A stretch of 52,336 bases of DNA from JBEIHX01 sp040381075 (lineage in GTDB: Bacteria; Pseudomonadota; Alphaproteobacteria; Caulobacterales; Aquidulcibacteraceae), in assembly GCA_040381075.1 (NCBI GenBank), contig JBEIHX010000028.1:1-52336 (forward strand). Reading direction: 5' to 3'. A program made the position numbers and the translations under genes. The notes under the pieces were generated by a model. The model was not told where the DNA came from. It did not search any database and saw only the letters and a list, made by a program, of their open reading frames with translations. The stretch's first letter is position 1. Every line of letters starts with the position of its first letter. Below, in pieces: positions 24,492 through 33,247 of this stretch.

Positions 24492-25163
24492 ATGGACGTG
24501 ACAACCGCCGTCAAGACCCGAATCTCCACGCGCGCATTTACGTCGCAACCGGTTTGCGAGCCGCTCGTGCGCGAAATCCTTGACGTGGCGCGCTGGGCCC
24601 CATCGGGGGGCAATGTCCAGCCCTGGAAGGTCATCGCCGTGGCGGGCGCCGCCCGGGACGCCGTGGTTGCTCTGGCGCAGCCTGCCCTGGCGGCGAACCC
24701 GGCCGGCGAAGAGGGCGACCGGCCCATCTATCCTGCCGAGCTCTGGGAGCCGCATCGGTCCTGGCGTTTCAAGTGTGGTGAGGACATGTACGCCACGCTC
24801 GGCATCCCTCGCGAGGACAAGGGCGCCCGCCTGATGTGGCTCGCCAACAATTATCGCTTCTTTGGTGCGCCGGTCGGTCTTTTCTTTGTGATCGATCAGC
24901 GCATGGGGCACGGCCAATGGGCGCATCTGGGCATGTTCATGCAAACCATTGCGCTCGTGGCGCAGGAACGCGGACTGGCGACGTGCATGCAGGAGGCGTG
25001 GGCGCGCCTGCGCGTGACGCTGCACCGCCACTTCGCACTTGCGCCGGGGGAACTGATTTATTGCGGTATGGCGCTGGGGTACGCCGATCCCGGCGCGCCG
25101 GTGAATTCGCTGCGCACCGAACGCGCCAGCGTTGACGAATTCGCCGCCTTCGCAGGCTTCTAG
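24492..25163 (+). CDS. Nitroreductase-family flavoprotein
   Basis: 223 aa. The FMN-binding start TAVKTRISTRAFTSQPV and ARWAPSGGNVQPWKV is typical of the nitroreductase family, and the C-terminal GLATCMQEAWARL... YCGMALGYAD covers the second flavin contact. It should reduce nitro or quinone-like compounds with NAD(P)H. GGGGAG lies seven bases ahead of the ATG. Reading upstream in the same frame runs through the 17-base array, which is unlikely to be translated. The last four bases overlap the convergent small gene. Confidence 0.9.
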   Translation: MDVTTAVKTRISTRAFTSQPVCEPLVREILDVARWAPSGGNVQPWKVIAVAGAARDAVVALAQPALAANPAGEEGDRPIYPAELWEPHRSWRFKCGEDMYATLGIPREDKGARLMWLANNYRFFGAPVGLFFVIDQRMGHGQWAHLGMFMQTIALVAQERGLATCMQEAWARLRVTLHRHFALAPGELIYCGMALGYADPGAPVNSLRTERASVDEFAAFAGF

Positions 25164-25549
25164 TTCTGGCGGGCGCCGAAGGAGATGCGCCATTCGACGG
25201 CCACGCCGCCGCTCTTCACCGTGGGGCGCCATTGCGATCGTTCATAAAAGGCGACGAGGTCCCCGACCGCGCCGGCGCGGGCTGCAGTCAGGACGAACGG
25301 GGCGCCGGCAAGGCGGGACTGCGGGCGGCTGCGCATCAGCGGCGCCTGGGCGAGGTGCATGTAGTCGTCAGGCGGCTGGAAACTGTGCGGCGCCTTGAGC
25401 GCCATGAGGACCGGCGGGTCTGGCTTTGGCCTGGCGAGGAGTATGGGTTCAGCAGCGGCCGGCGCAGTCTCAGCAAGACTCACCGCGCCAAAACAGATCT
25501 GGCCGACAGCCGCCACAGCCACAATGACAGACGATACGCGAAGCCTCAT
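25160..25549 (-). CDS. Secreted hypothetical protein
   Basis: 129 aa with a signal peptide (RLRVSSVIVAVAAVGQICFG). The mature part is Pro/Ala-rich and ends with SQWRPTVKSGGVAVEWRISF, which faintly resembles the C-terminal strand of TonB-like domains (WRF.P...G.PV...V.I.F). That likeness is weak and I do not assign it. GGAG lies ahead of the ATG. It is divergent from xth and overlaps the nitroreductase stop by four bases. Confidence 0.7.
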   Translation of the reverse strand: MRLRVSSVIVAVAAVGQICFGAVSLAETAPAAAEPILLARPKPDPPVLMALKAPHSFQPPDDYMHLAQAPLMRSRPQSRLAGAPFVLTAARAGAVGDLVAFYERSQWRPTVKSGGVAVEWRISFGARQN

Positions 25550-25644
25550 CCATCATCTCCGGTTAACCGATTGGTCAAGGCTCGCCACAATGTATTGACG
25601 AATCCTTTACGGCCGCGGCTGCGGCCAGGCAAACGGAGAGGTGC

Positions 25645-26442
25645 ATGCTGACGATCGCCACGTGGAACGTAAATTCCGTCAGCGTCAGATTGCCGCGGGT
25701 GCTTGATTGGCTGCGCACGGACGGCGCCGACATCGTGTGCCTCCAGGAACTCAAGTGCGAGGAAGCGCGGTTTCCCCGTCTTGAGATTGAGGACCTTGGT
25801 TACAACGTTCTGGTCCACGGACAGAAATCGTTCAATGGAGTGGCGATTCTTTCCAGATATCCTCTGGAGGAAGCGCAGCGTGGTCTGCCGGATGACCCAG
25901 ATCCCTCCCAGGCGCGCTATCTTGAGGCGGTCGCAAGCCTGCCTGGCGAGGCGCTGCGCGTCGCGTCAATCTACCTGCCTAACGGCAATCCGGTCGAATC
26001 CCAGAAGTTCGCCTACAAGCTTGCATGGATGGAGCGGTTGAATGCGCATGCGCGCGAACTGCTCGCCTTTGAAGAAGTCTGTGCGCTTGCCGGTGACTAC
26101 AATGTGATCCCGCGCGAGGTCGATTGCCGTGATCCCGGCGCGTGGGCGGGTGATGCGCTCTTCCAGCCCGAAAGCCGCGCCAGGTACCGCACTTTGCTCA
26201 ATCTCGGCTATGTGGACGCTTACATGGCTGCTGACGGGCGCGCAGGACAGTTCACCTTCTGGGACTATCAGGCGGGGGCCTGGCAGCGCGATAATGGCAT
26301 TCGCATTGACCACATTGCGCTATCGCCACAGGCGGCCGATCGACTCGTCTCGGTGCGGATCGATCGCGATGAACGTGACAAGGAAAAGCCATCCGACCAC
26401 GTGCCTGTCGTGGCCACGCTTCGCCTCGGCGCGCGAGGTTAG
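25645..26442 (+). CDS. xth: Exodeoxyribonuclease III
   Basis: 265 aa, full length for the AP endonuclease / exonuclease III family. Key motifs are TWNVNSV (N-terminal metal site), CLQELKCEE, the active-site LAGDYNVIP and GIRIDHIALS, and the terminal KPSDHVPV histidine. It removes abasic-site lesions and 3' blocks in base excision repair. CGGAGAGG supports ATG 25645. Its stop overlaps the convergent amidohydrolase stop by four bases. Confidence 0.96.
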   Translation: MLTIATWNVNSVSVRLPRVLDWLRTDGADIVCLQELKCEEARFPRLEIEDLGYNVLVHGQKSFNGVAILSRYPLEEAQRGLPDDPDPSQARYLEAVASLPGEALRVASIYLPNGNPVESQKFAYKLAWMERLNAHARELLAFEEVCALAGDYNVIPREVDCRDPGAWAGDALFQPESRARYRTLLNLGYVDAYMAADGRAGQFTFWDYQAGAWQRDNGIRIDHIALSPQAADRLVSVRIDRDERDKEKPSDHVPVVATLRLGARG

Positions 26443-27710
26443 CGTCGGTACTGGAACGGCCGCCGGTCGGCGTCGTTCAGATTGCGATACCGGTCGCGCA
26501 GAAGGGTCTGGCGCGATTGCAGCGACATCTCCTGACCAGCGATGAACACCATGTCCGGCGCACTCATCACCTCGAGCGGGTCGCCGTCCCAGATCACAAC
26601 GTCGCCTGCAGTCCCTGGCGCCAGGCGTCCGGCGTCCGGCATCGCCAGAATTCGGGCGGGAACAGAGGTGATTGCAGCAAAGCCATCCGCCCAGGTCATG
26701 CCGTTGGCGACTGCGTTGCCCGCAAGCTGCAGGATCAGCCGCAGCTGGGCGGCGTCATCCGCGCCCGGCGCGGGAGATATCGCCACCGTGACGCCCGCCC
26801 TGCGAAGAAGCGCTGCGTTGTCGAGCCGTGCGCCGACCTGTTCATAGCTGTCAGGCAGGTTCTGGATCGGGTCGACGATGACCGGCACCCCCGCCCGGGC
26901 GAGCTCTTCGGCGACGCGCCATCCCTCGGAAACGCCGACAAGGGTCAGCTGGATCGCGGGGTAGCGCGCCTTGAAGGCCAGCGCCTGTCTGATGTCGGCG
27001 GCGCGCTCGACTCGCAGCATCATCGCGACATCGCCTTTCAGGACCGGGGCCAGCGCTTCAGCCTCGGCGCGACGCAGAACGGATCCTTCTGTATGCGACA
27101 AGAACCGCATCGGAAAAGCTGCTGCGTCGCTCAAGGCCGCGTCAAGATATGGCCATAGCGTCGCGCGCGACTCGCCCGCACGCGCCGCGCCGATGTCACC
27201 GCCCTCCACATAGACGAAGGCGCGTCGGCGCAGAACCGATTGCGGCCCGCCGGACAGATCGGCGATCGCCCCGTAGCCGGAGATGGGGGAGGGGCCGCCG
27301 ATCGGCGCCACGGCTGCGCGGGTGACGCCCTCTATGCGCGTGACAGCAATGGCTGCCTCATCCGGGTCGAACGCCATCGCCACGTCCGCCGCTGCGGCGA
27401 CGGGGGTCGCGCCCACGCGTCCGTCATTGACGGCGTTCTCCTGCTCGACGCCGACAATACCGATGCGCGAAAATGCTGCGATCACGCCAGGCGTGACCCA
27501 TTTGCCCTGCGCGTCGATGACCCGGGCGCCGGCCGGCGGCGTAACGCCCGCACCAACTGCGGCGATGCGGCCGTCCTTGATCACAACGGCGCCCTTTTCG
27601 ATGAGGCCGGGTGCGTCATTGGTGACGATCCGTCCGCCAACGATCGCGATGGTCTCAGCATTCGCGGGGGCGGCAAGAAGCAGCACAGCTGCGATGACAA
27701 GGGCTCTCAT
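26439..27710 (-). CDS. Amidohydrolase-like exported protein lacking the first metal motif
   Basis: 423 aa with a signal peptide (MRALVIAAVLLLAAPANA). The composite beta-sandwich of amidohydrolases is recognisable (IAIVGGRIVTND, VVIKDGRIAAVGAGV, GTAGDVVIWDGDPLE). However, the barrel entry that normally carries HxH reads TPGVIAAFSRIGIVG, so the first metal ligands are lost, and I see no clear replacement. Catalysis of the usual kind is doubtful. The ATG overlaps the stop of the upstream amidohydrolase gene, so the pair is coupled. It may be a structural partner of the first protein. Confidence 0.88.
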   Translation of the reverse strand: MRALVIAAVLLLAAPANAETIAIVGGRIVTNDAPGLIEKGAVVIKDGRIAAVGAGVTPPAGARVIDAQGKWVTPGVIAAFSRIGIVGVEQENAVNDGRVGATPVAAAADVAMAFDPDEAAIAVTRIEGVTRAAVAPIGGPSPISGYGAIADLSGGPQSVLRRRAFVYVEGGDIGAARAGESRATLWPYLDAALSDAAAFPMRFLSHTEGSVLRRAEAEALAPVLKGDVAMMLRVERAADIRQALAFKARYPAIQLTLVGVSEGWRVAEELARAGVPVIVDPIQNLPDSYEQVGARLDNAALLRRAGVTVAISPAPGADDAAQLRLILQLAGNAVANGMTWADGFAAITSVPARILAMPDAGRLAPGTAGDVVIWDGDPLEVMSAPDMVFIAGQEMSLQSRQTLLRDRYRNLNDADRRPFQYRR

Positions 27711-29209
27711 GGGCGCCCTCCCTTGGCCGGTGCGTCGGTGGCGAGCTCAAAGTCGGACATTGGCTGATAGGCCGGATCAAAACGGTCATAGATGCGCGCG
27801 CCGTCCAGGAACACCTGATCAGCATGCGTATAGACGCTGAACGGGTTGCCGGACCAGATGACGATGTCGGCGTTCTTGCCCGGGAGAAGCGAGCCGGTCA
27901 CTGCGTCCAGGCCGAGCGCCTTGGCCGGGTTCAGGGACAGCCAGATCCAGGCTTCGGCGTCGGAAATGTCGATGCCGGCCTTGCGGCCATCCGCCAGCGC
28001 CTTCGCCGCCTCCTGGTTGAGGCGCTGGATCCCGATCGCGCTGTCGGAATGCACGATTGCGCAGGCGCCTGCCTGATGCACCATCGGGATGTTCTCGCGA
28101 ACGGTGTCCCATGCCTCAAGCTTGAAGCCCCACCAGTCGGCCCACATCGCGCTGCACACGCCATCCGCCTTCAGAAGGTCAGCGATCTTGTAGCTCTCGA
28201 CTGCATGATGGAACGCAGTGACGCGGTATCCAAACTCGCGCGCCAGATCGAGTATCAGCGCCATCTCGTCAGCCCGGTAACAGTGCATCTGCACCAGGAT
28301 CTCGCCGCGCAGAACGTCTGCGAGCGTATCGAGCTTGAGATCCCGATCGGGCGGGGTTGGCGGCTCCGCGGGCTTGGCCCCGCGGCGCGGGCGCGCGCCT
28401 GCCTCGCTGAGTTGTTTTTCATAGGCTTCAGCCTTGCGCCAATACTCATCCCATCGCCGCTGGTACTCCTCAGCCTTTATCCATTGCTGGCGATAGCCGG
28501 CCATGTTGCCCATGCGCGTCGACGGGCCGCCCTTTTCCCCATAGACCCGCTTGGGGTTCTCGCCGCAGGCCATTTTCATGCCGTAGGGCGCACCGGGAAA
28601 CTTCATGCCCTGGACCGTGCGTGCAGGCAGATTCTTCAGCACCACCGAGCGCCCGCCGAACAGATTGGCCGACCCAGGAAGGATCTGCATCACCGTGACG
28701 CCGCCGGCGAGCGCCCGCTCGAAGCCTGGATCCTGCGGCCAGACGGAATGTTCGGCCCATGCGTCAGGCCGGGCTGGGGCGGTCGCTTCATTGCCGTCAT
28801 CATGCGCGTTGACGCCGGGACTGGCGTAGACGCCCAGATGCGAATGCACGTCGATGATGCCGGGCGTCACAAAGCGGCCCTTTGCGTCGATCTCCACCGC
28901 GCCTGCCGGGGCCGGCAGGTGGGCGCCGACGGCCACAATCTTGCCGTCAGCCACCGCAACGTCGGCGTTGGCGTACGCCGCGCCGGCGCCGTCATACACC
29001 GTGGCGTTGCGGATGACGAACGGAGAGGACGCCAGCGGCTTGTAGGTTGACGGGTAGGGGTCCGGGTTCGGGCGCACGATGGCGAAGCCTGGCCTCGCGC
29101 TGCTTCCGGCAGCAGCGCCCGCGCGCTCATCCGCCAGCCCAGCCGGCGCCAGACATGCAGGCGCCAGCGCGAGCGCTGCGGCCATCGCCCAGAACGTCTT
29201 GAAGTCCAC
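27707..29209 (-). CDS. Exported metal-dependent amidohydrolase
   Basis: 500 aa with an N-terminal signal sequence. Metal ligands expected for imidazolonepropionase-like amidohydrolases are present: IDVHSHLG (HxH), QMHCYRADE, VTAFHHAVES and the aspartate in IVHSDSAIG. A charged helical insert rich in Lys, Glu and Trp (near residues 245-290) lies in the middle. GTG 29209 is preceded by AAGGAGGGGG. Substrates of this periplasmic group are not known with confidence; peptides or cyclic amides are candidates. It is the first gene of the coupled pair. Confidence 0.92.
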   Translation of the reverse strand: MDFKTFWAMAAALALAPACLAPAGLADERAGAAAGSSARPGFAIVRPNPDPYPSTYKPLASSPFVIRNATVYDGAGAAYANADVAVADGKIVAVGAHLPAPAGAVEIDAKGRFVTPGIIDVHSHLGVYASPGVNAHDDGNEATAPARPDAWAEHSVWPQDPGFERALAGGVTVMQILPGSANLFGGRSVVLKNLPARTVQGMKFPGAPYGMKMACGENPKRVYGEKGGPSTRMGNMAGYRQQWIKAEEYQRRWDEYWRKAEAYEKQLSEAGARPRRGAKPAEPPTPPDRDLKLDTLADVLRGEILVQMHCYRADEMALILDLAREFGYRVTAFHHAVESYKIADLLKADGVCSAMWADWWGFKLEAWDTVRENIPMVHQAGACAIVHSDSAIGIQRLNQEAAKALADGRKAGIDISDAEAWIWLSLNPAKALGLDAVTGSLLPGKNADIVIWSGNPFSVYTHADQVFLDGARIYDRFDPAYQPMSDFELATDAPAKGGRP

Positions 29210-29308
29210 GCTCGCCCCCTCCTTGGGACCCGGCGCACGAACCGGGCGCCATCACACTAGGCGAAGCCGCTCGCCCCGCGCCGTGCGACGCAATGTCCCG
29301 GGACCGCT

Positions 29309-29406
29309 AGCCCTGAATCGAGAGCCCTGAACCGAGAGCCCTGAACCGGGAGCCCTGAACCGGGAGCCCTGAACCGGGAGCCCTGAACCGGGAGCCCTGA
29401 ACCGAC
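29309..29406. repeat. 14-base tandem array, 7 units
   Basis: Seven units of AGCCCTGAACCGGG start at 29309, 29323, 29337, 29351, 29365, 29379 and 29393. The first three carry CGAG or TCGAG in place of CGGG. It sits in the 279-base gap 29210-29488 upstream of the amidohydrolase pair and downstream of the small HTH gene, so the amidohydrolase promoter must lie between the array and 29209, or within it. Confidence 0.95.
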
Positions 29407-29488
29407 CGTCCGGCGGTGTGCACGGGGACGGGCCAGGCGCGGCATCCGCCAGCTGTGGCGAACCCGTGGTGCAGGCCGCCCGAAACCG

Positions 29489-29701
29489 TCAGGGTCTGGT
29501 CGAGCGTGACGGCATGTTGGCGTGCGCGTTGGCGCAGGCTTCAAGGTCCGTGCGTGCGATCCGCCACGCCCCGTCAATCCGCAACGCCCGCAGATCGCCG
29601 GTCTGGATCATGCGCACCACCGCGTTTGGCGTCAGGCGAAGGAGGTCAGCCGCCTGATCGAGCGTCAGTATCTGGGAACGGGTCGCCTGGCTGAAGGACA
29701 T
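29489..29701 (-). CDS. Small excisionase/MerR-like helix-turn-helix protein
   Basis: 70 aa. ILTLDQAADLLRLTPNAVVRMIQTGDLRALRIDGAWRIARTDLE is the winged helix pattern of excisionase-family DNA-binding proteins, covering almost the whole protein. No toxin or integrase gene accompanies it. It follows parE on the same strand after 137 bases. It may regulate a nearby gene; the target is unknown. Confidence 0.78.
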   Translation of the reverse strand: MSFSQATRSQILTLDQAADLLRLTPNAVVRMIQTGDLRALRIDGAWRIARTDLEACANAHANMPSRSTRP

Positions 29702-29838
29702 TGCGCGCTCTTGAGCCAGCGCACCGACAGGACGCGCACCTAGGCTTCCCGCCAGGACATAGACTGACCGGGCGCAAAGTCACGCCTCGGGCTCAGACCG
29801 GCTCTCTGACAGCGTCACCGGTCCGCTCGACGCACGCG

Positions 29839-31827
29839 TCAGACGTCGAGCGCGTCGATGACGTCTGCATTTTCCTGAATGAACTTCAGGCGCGCCTCGG
29901 GTTTCTTGCCCATCAGGGCCTCAACCAGCTCGGCTGCAGAGGCTTCGCCGCCTTCCGGCAGAACCACCCGGGCGAGGGTGCGCTTGGAAGGATCCATGGT
30001 AGTTTCCTTCAGCTGGTTCGGCATCATCTCGCCCAGGCCCTTGAACCTGCCGATGTCCGGTTTCTTGCCCTTGAACACGGTGGCAAGGAGCTCGTCGCGG
30101 TGCGCGTTGTCGCGCGCATACGCGACCTTTCCGCCATGGCTGATGCGATACAGCGGCGGCATGGCCAGAAACAACCTGCCTGCACGCACCATGTCGGGCA
30201 TGGCGCGGTAGAAATACGTTATCAGCAGTGACGCAATATGGGCGCCGTCGATGTCTGCGTCGGTCATGATGATGATCCGCTCATAGCGCAGATCCGCCAG
30301 CCTGAAGCGCGGTCCGGGCGAGCTGCCCAGCGCCAGGGCCAGGTCATTCAGTTCCTGATTGGTTGACGCCTTGTCGCCGGCCGCGCTCGCCACATTCAAG
30401 ATCTTGCCGCGCAGGGGCAGCAGCGCCTGCGTGGCCCGGTTGCGCGCCTGCTTTGCAGTGCCGCCAGCCGAATCGCCTTCCACCAGGAACAGCTCCGTGC
30501 CTTCTGGACCGGAGTTGGAGCAATCCGTCAGCTTTCCAGGCAGGCGCAGGCGACGCGTCGCCGACTGGCGCTGGATCTCCTTGTCCTTTCGCCGCTTGAG
30601 CCGTTCCTCGGCCTGATAGACCGCCCAGTCGAGCAGCCGGTCGGCCTCGCGCGGCGCTGCCGCCAGCCAATGGTCGAAATGATCGCGCACGATGGTTTCG
30701 ACCAGTTTGGCGGCGTCGGGGGATGACAGCCTGTCCTTGGTCTGGCCCTGGAATTCGGGTTCCTTGATGAACACCGAAATCAGGCCGCCAACCGTTCCCA
30801 TCACGTCCTCGGCGGTGATCAGGCCAGTCTTCTTTTCGTTCTTGAGGTCGCCATAGGCGCGCAGGCCCTTCGTGAGCGCCGCCCGCAACCCCTGTTCATG
30901 GGTGCCGCCCTCCGGCGTCGGCACGGTGTTGCAGTAGCTGCGCATGAAACCGTCAGCGTCTCCAAAGCCGCTTTCGCCCCAGGTGATGGCCCATTCAACC
31001 CCACCGGCCGCGCCCTGGCGCTCAACCTTGCCGATGAAAGGTTCGCTGGTCACCGTCTTCTTGTCCGCGATCAGGTCCTTCAGGAAGTCGCCAAGTCCGT
31101 TGGGGAAATGCAGCACCGCCTCCGCCGGCGTGTCAGCGCCGTCGCGCAGCAGGTCGGGCGCGCACTTCCAGCGGATCCACACGCCGCGTGACAGATAGGC
31201 CTTGGAGCGGGCCATCTGGAACAGCCGGTGTGGCTTGAAGCCTGCATCCGCCCCGAAGATCTGGGCGTCCGGCTTGAACCGGACCATGGTGCCGCGGCGA
31301 TTGTGGACGGGGCCGCGGTTTTCCAGCCGCGTGGACGGCTTTCCGCGGGAGAACGCCTGAAAATACAGTTGCTTGCTTCGTGCTACTTCAACTTCCAGCC
31401 GCTCCGAGAGCGCATTGACCACGGACACGCCGACCCCGTGCAGACCGCCCGAGGTCTGGTAGGCCTTGTCGGAAAATTTGCCGCCGGAGTGCAGCACCGT
31501 CATGATCACTTCCAGCGCCGACTTGTCCTTGTATTTCGGATGCGGATCGACCGGGATCCCGCGGCCATTGTCGCTCACCGTGAGCCAGCCGTCGGCCGAC
31601 AACTCCACATCGATCCGGTCGGCATGACCCGCCACCGCCTCGTCCATCGCATTGTCGAGGATCTCGGCGAACAGATGATGGTAGGCCCGCTCATCGGTGC
31701 CGCCAATGTACATCCCCGGACGGCGACGCACCGGCTCAAGACCCTCAAGGACCTCGATATCCTTGGCGGTATACGCGGCTTCAGCAGGCGGCGTATCGAC
31801 GAGTTTTTTCTGCGCTGAGTTTGCCAT
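29839..31827 (-). CDS. parE: DNA topoisomerase IV subunit B
   Basis: 662 aa, full length. The GHKL ATPase has ILDNAMDEAV, DNGRGIP and GGLHGVGVSVVNAL. The TOPRIM domain has LFLVEGDSAGG and TDADIDGAHI. With ParC it decatenates chromosomes after replication. TopoIV is favoured over gyrase B by the short C-terminal domain and by sequence such as GTDERAYHHLFAEILDNAMDE. ATG 31827 is preceded by GAGAGAG and gives the expected N-terminus. It is divergent from the oxidoreductase gene with about 94 bases between starts. Confidence 0.96.
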   Translation of the reverse strand: MANSAQKKLVDTPPAEAAYTAKDIEVLEGLEPVRRRPGMYIGGTDERAYHHLFAEILDNAMDEAVAGHADRIDVELSADGWLTVSDNGRGIPVDPHPKYKDKSALEVIMTVLHSGGKFSDKAYQTSGGLHGVGVSVVNALSERLEVEVARSKQLYFQAFSRGKPSTRLENRGPVHNRRGTMVRFKPDAQIFGADAGFKPHRLFQMARSKAYLSRGVWIRWKCAPDLLRDGADTPAEAVLHFPNGLGDFLKDLIADKKTVTSEPFIGKVERQGAAGGVEWAITWGESGFGDADGFMRSYCNTVPTPEGGTHEQGLRAALTKGLRAYGDLKNEKKTGLITAEDVMGTVGGLISVFIKEPEFQGQTKDRLSSPDAAKLVETIVRDHFDHWLAAAPREADRLLDWAVYQAEERLKRRKDKEIQRQSATRRLRLPGKLTDCSNSGPEGTELFLVEGDSAGGTAKQARNRATQALLPLRGKILNVASAAGDKASTNQELNDLALALGSSPGPRFRLADLRYERIIIMTDADIDGAHIASLLITYFYRAMPDMVRAGRLFLAMPPLYRISHGGKVAYARDNAHRDELLATVFKGKKPDIGRFKGLGEMMPNQLKETTMDPSKRTLARVVLPEGGEASAAELVEALMGKKPEARLKFIQENADVIDALDV

Positions 31828-31921
31828 CTCTCTCTCGTTGCACGAGTCGGACGACGCAGCCATGGTTCCACGTCGGGGGACGGCGCAGGGCGAATCGCGC
31901 CGCGTCCAGGGGCTTTGGTTT

Positions 31922-33247
31922 ATGACGCGTCTTAACGAACCGCTCAATCTGCCATGCGGGCTCGTACTGCCCAATCGCATCGCCAAGGCGGCGATGACGG
32001 AAGGGCTGGGCGATCCCCTGAACCGGGCGGGCGAGGGGCACAATCGGCTCTACCAGCGCTGGGCGCGCGGCGGCGCCGGCCTCCTGATTACGGGCAATGT
32101 CCTGATTGACCGGCGGTACCTTGAGCGTCCTGGAAACGTCGTCATCGAGGGGCCGCAAAATCCCGACTCGCTTGCCCGCCTCGCCGCCTGGGCGGCGGCG
32201 GCCAAGGCCGGCGGCGGACGGGTGATCATGCAGATCAGCCACGCCGGGCGCCAGTCGCCGAAATCTGTCTGCCCTGAGCCGATTGCGCCCTCGGCGATCG
32301 GACTGGAGCTGCCCGGCGGCGCCTTCGCACCGCCGCGCGCGATGACGGAGGCGGAAATCCGCGACGTCATTCAACGCTTCGGCGCGGCTGCCGCTGTGGC
32401 GGAGGAGGCGGGTTTCGACGGCGTGCAGATCCACGCCGCGCATGGCTATCTGCTATCGGAATTTCTGTCGCCGCTGGCCAACCGGCGGACCGACCAGTGG
32501 GGCGGCAGCCTGGAGAACAGGGCCCGTATTCTGGTCGAGACCCTGCGCGCCGTGCGGCGGGGCGTGGGCGCCGGGTTTGCAGTCAGCGTCAAGCTCAATT
32601 CGGCCGACTTTCAGAAAAGTGGGTTTTCCCTGGAGGACTGCCTGGCTGTCGTTGATCTCCTGAACGACGAGGGTGTCGATCTCCTGGAGATAACCGGCGG
32701 CACGTACGAACAGCCTCGGATGGCCGGGATTGATGGATTGGAGCCGGGGCAGGACCCCAGTCTTCCCGCATCCAGTCTTCCCGCATCCGGTCTTCCCGCA
32801 TCGACGCGCGCGCGCGAGGCTTATTTCATCGTCTACGCTGCCGCCGCGCGCAGACGCGCCCGCATGCCGGTCATGGCCACCGGCGGGTTTCGCACCCGCG
32901 CAGCCATGGACGTCGCACTCAGAGATGGCGAGGCCGATGTCATCGGGCTCGCCCGCCCGATGTGCATCGAACCGGAATTGCCGCGTCGATTGCTCAGCGA
33001 CGAGATGGCGCGTGCAGAGCGTTGGGAAGACAGGCTTTCTCTGGGGCCTACCCGCTTCCTGTCCGTGCGCAGTCCCATTGGCCTCATCAAGGCGATCAAC
33101 GCATGGGGACAGCAGGGCTGGTTTTGTCTGGCGATCCAGGACCTCGCGCAGGGGCGCGCGCCAAATGTCCGGCGCTCCGTTCTGGGCGCCTTCGCCACGT
33201 ACCAGGCGAGAGAAGCAGCGGCCGGGCGGGCGTTGCAGGGGCGCTGA
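31922..33247 (+). CDS. NADH:flavin oxidoreductase (old yellow enzyme family) with inserted repeat
   Basis: 441 aa TIM-barrel flavoenzyme. FMN and substrate-binding motifs are present: KAAMTEGL, QISHAGRQ, GFDGVQIHAAHGYLLSEFLSP, NRRTDQWGGSLENR, VKLNSADF and the C-terminal VMATGGFRTR...DVIGLARP. It should reduce activated alkenes or related compounds with NAD(P)H. Between LLEITGGTYEQPRM and TRAREAYF it carries a block of three pentapeptide repeats (residues about 279-294) encoded by a 15-base tandem array; this is unlike the rest of the protein. ATG 31922 gives the usual N-terminus (LPNRIAKAAM). Confidence 0.93.
   Translation: MTRLNEPLNLPCGLVLPNRIAKAAMTEGLGDPLNRAGEGHNRLYQRWARGGAGLLITGNVLIDRRYLERPGNVVIEGPQNPDSLARLAAWAAAAKAGGGRVIMQISHAGRQSPKSVCPEPIAPSAIGLELPGGAFAPPRAMTEAEIRDVIQRFGAAAAVAEEAGFDGVQIHAAHGYLLSEFLSPLANRRTDQWGGSLENRARILVETLRAVRRGVGAGFAVSVKLNSADFQKSGFSLEDCLAVVDLLNDEGVDLLEITGGTYEQPRMAGIDGLEPGQDPSLPASSLPASGLPASTRAREAYFIVYAAAARRRARMPVMATGGFRTRAAMDVALRDGEADVIGLARPMCIEPELPRRLLSDEMARAERWEDRLSLGPTRFLSVRSPIGLIKAINAWGQQGWFCLAIQDLAQGRAPNVRRSVLGAFATYQAREAAAGRALQGR
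32757..32801 (+). repeat. 15-base tandem array inside a coding sequence, 3 units
   Basis: Three units of CC[AG]GTCTTCCCGCAT at 32757, 32772 and 32787, in frame, giving SLPAS-SLPAS-GLPAS in the oxidoreductase. The frame is kept because the unit is a multiple of three. Rotated, the unit reads CCCGCATCCAGTCTT and shares a core with the arrays at 3363 and 22057. Confidence 0.93.

Noticed and set aside
25160..25549. Calling the small secreted protein a TonB-like protein
   Set aside because: Only a short C-terminal likeness is seen; too weak to name.
25563..25578. TTAACCGATTGGTCAA as a third CtrA box upstream of xth
   Set aside because: The half-sites are separated by eight bases, not seven, so the match fails the spacing rule.
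31697..31921. N-terminal extension of the flavin oxidoreductase
   Set aside because: It would overlap the parE start; the family N-terminus begins at ATG 31922.
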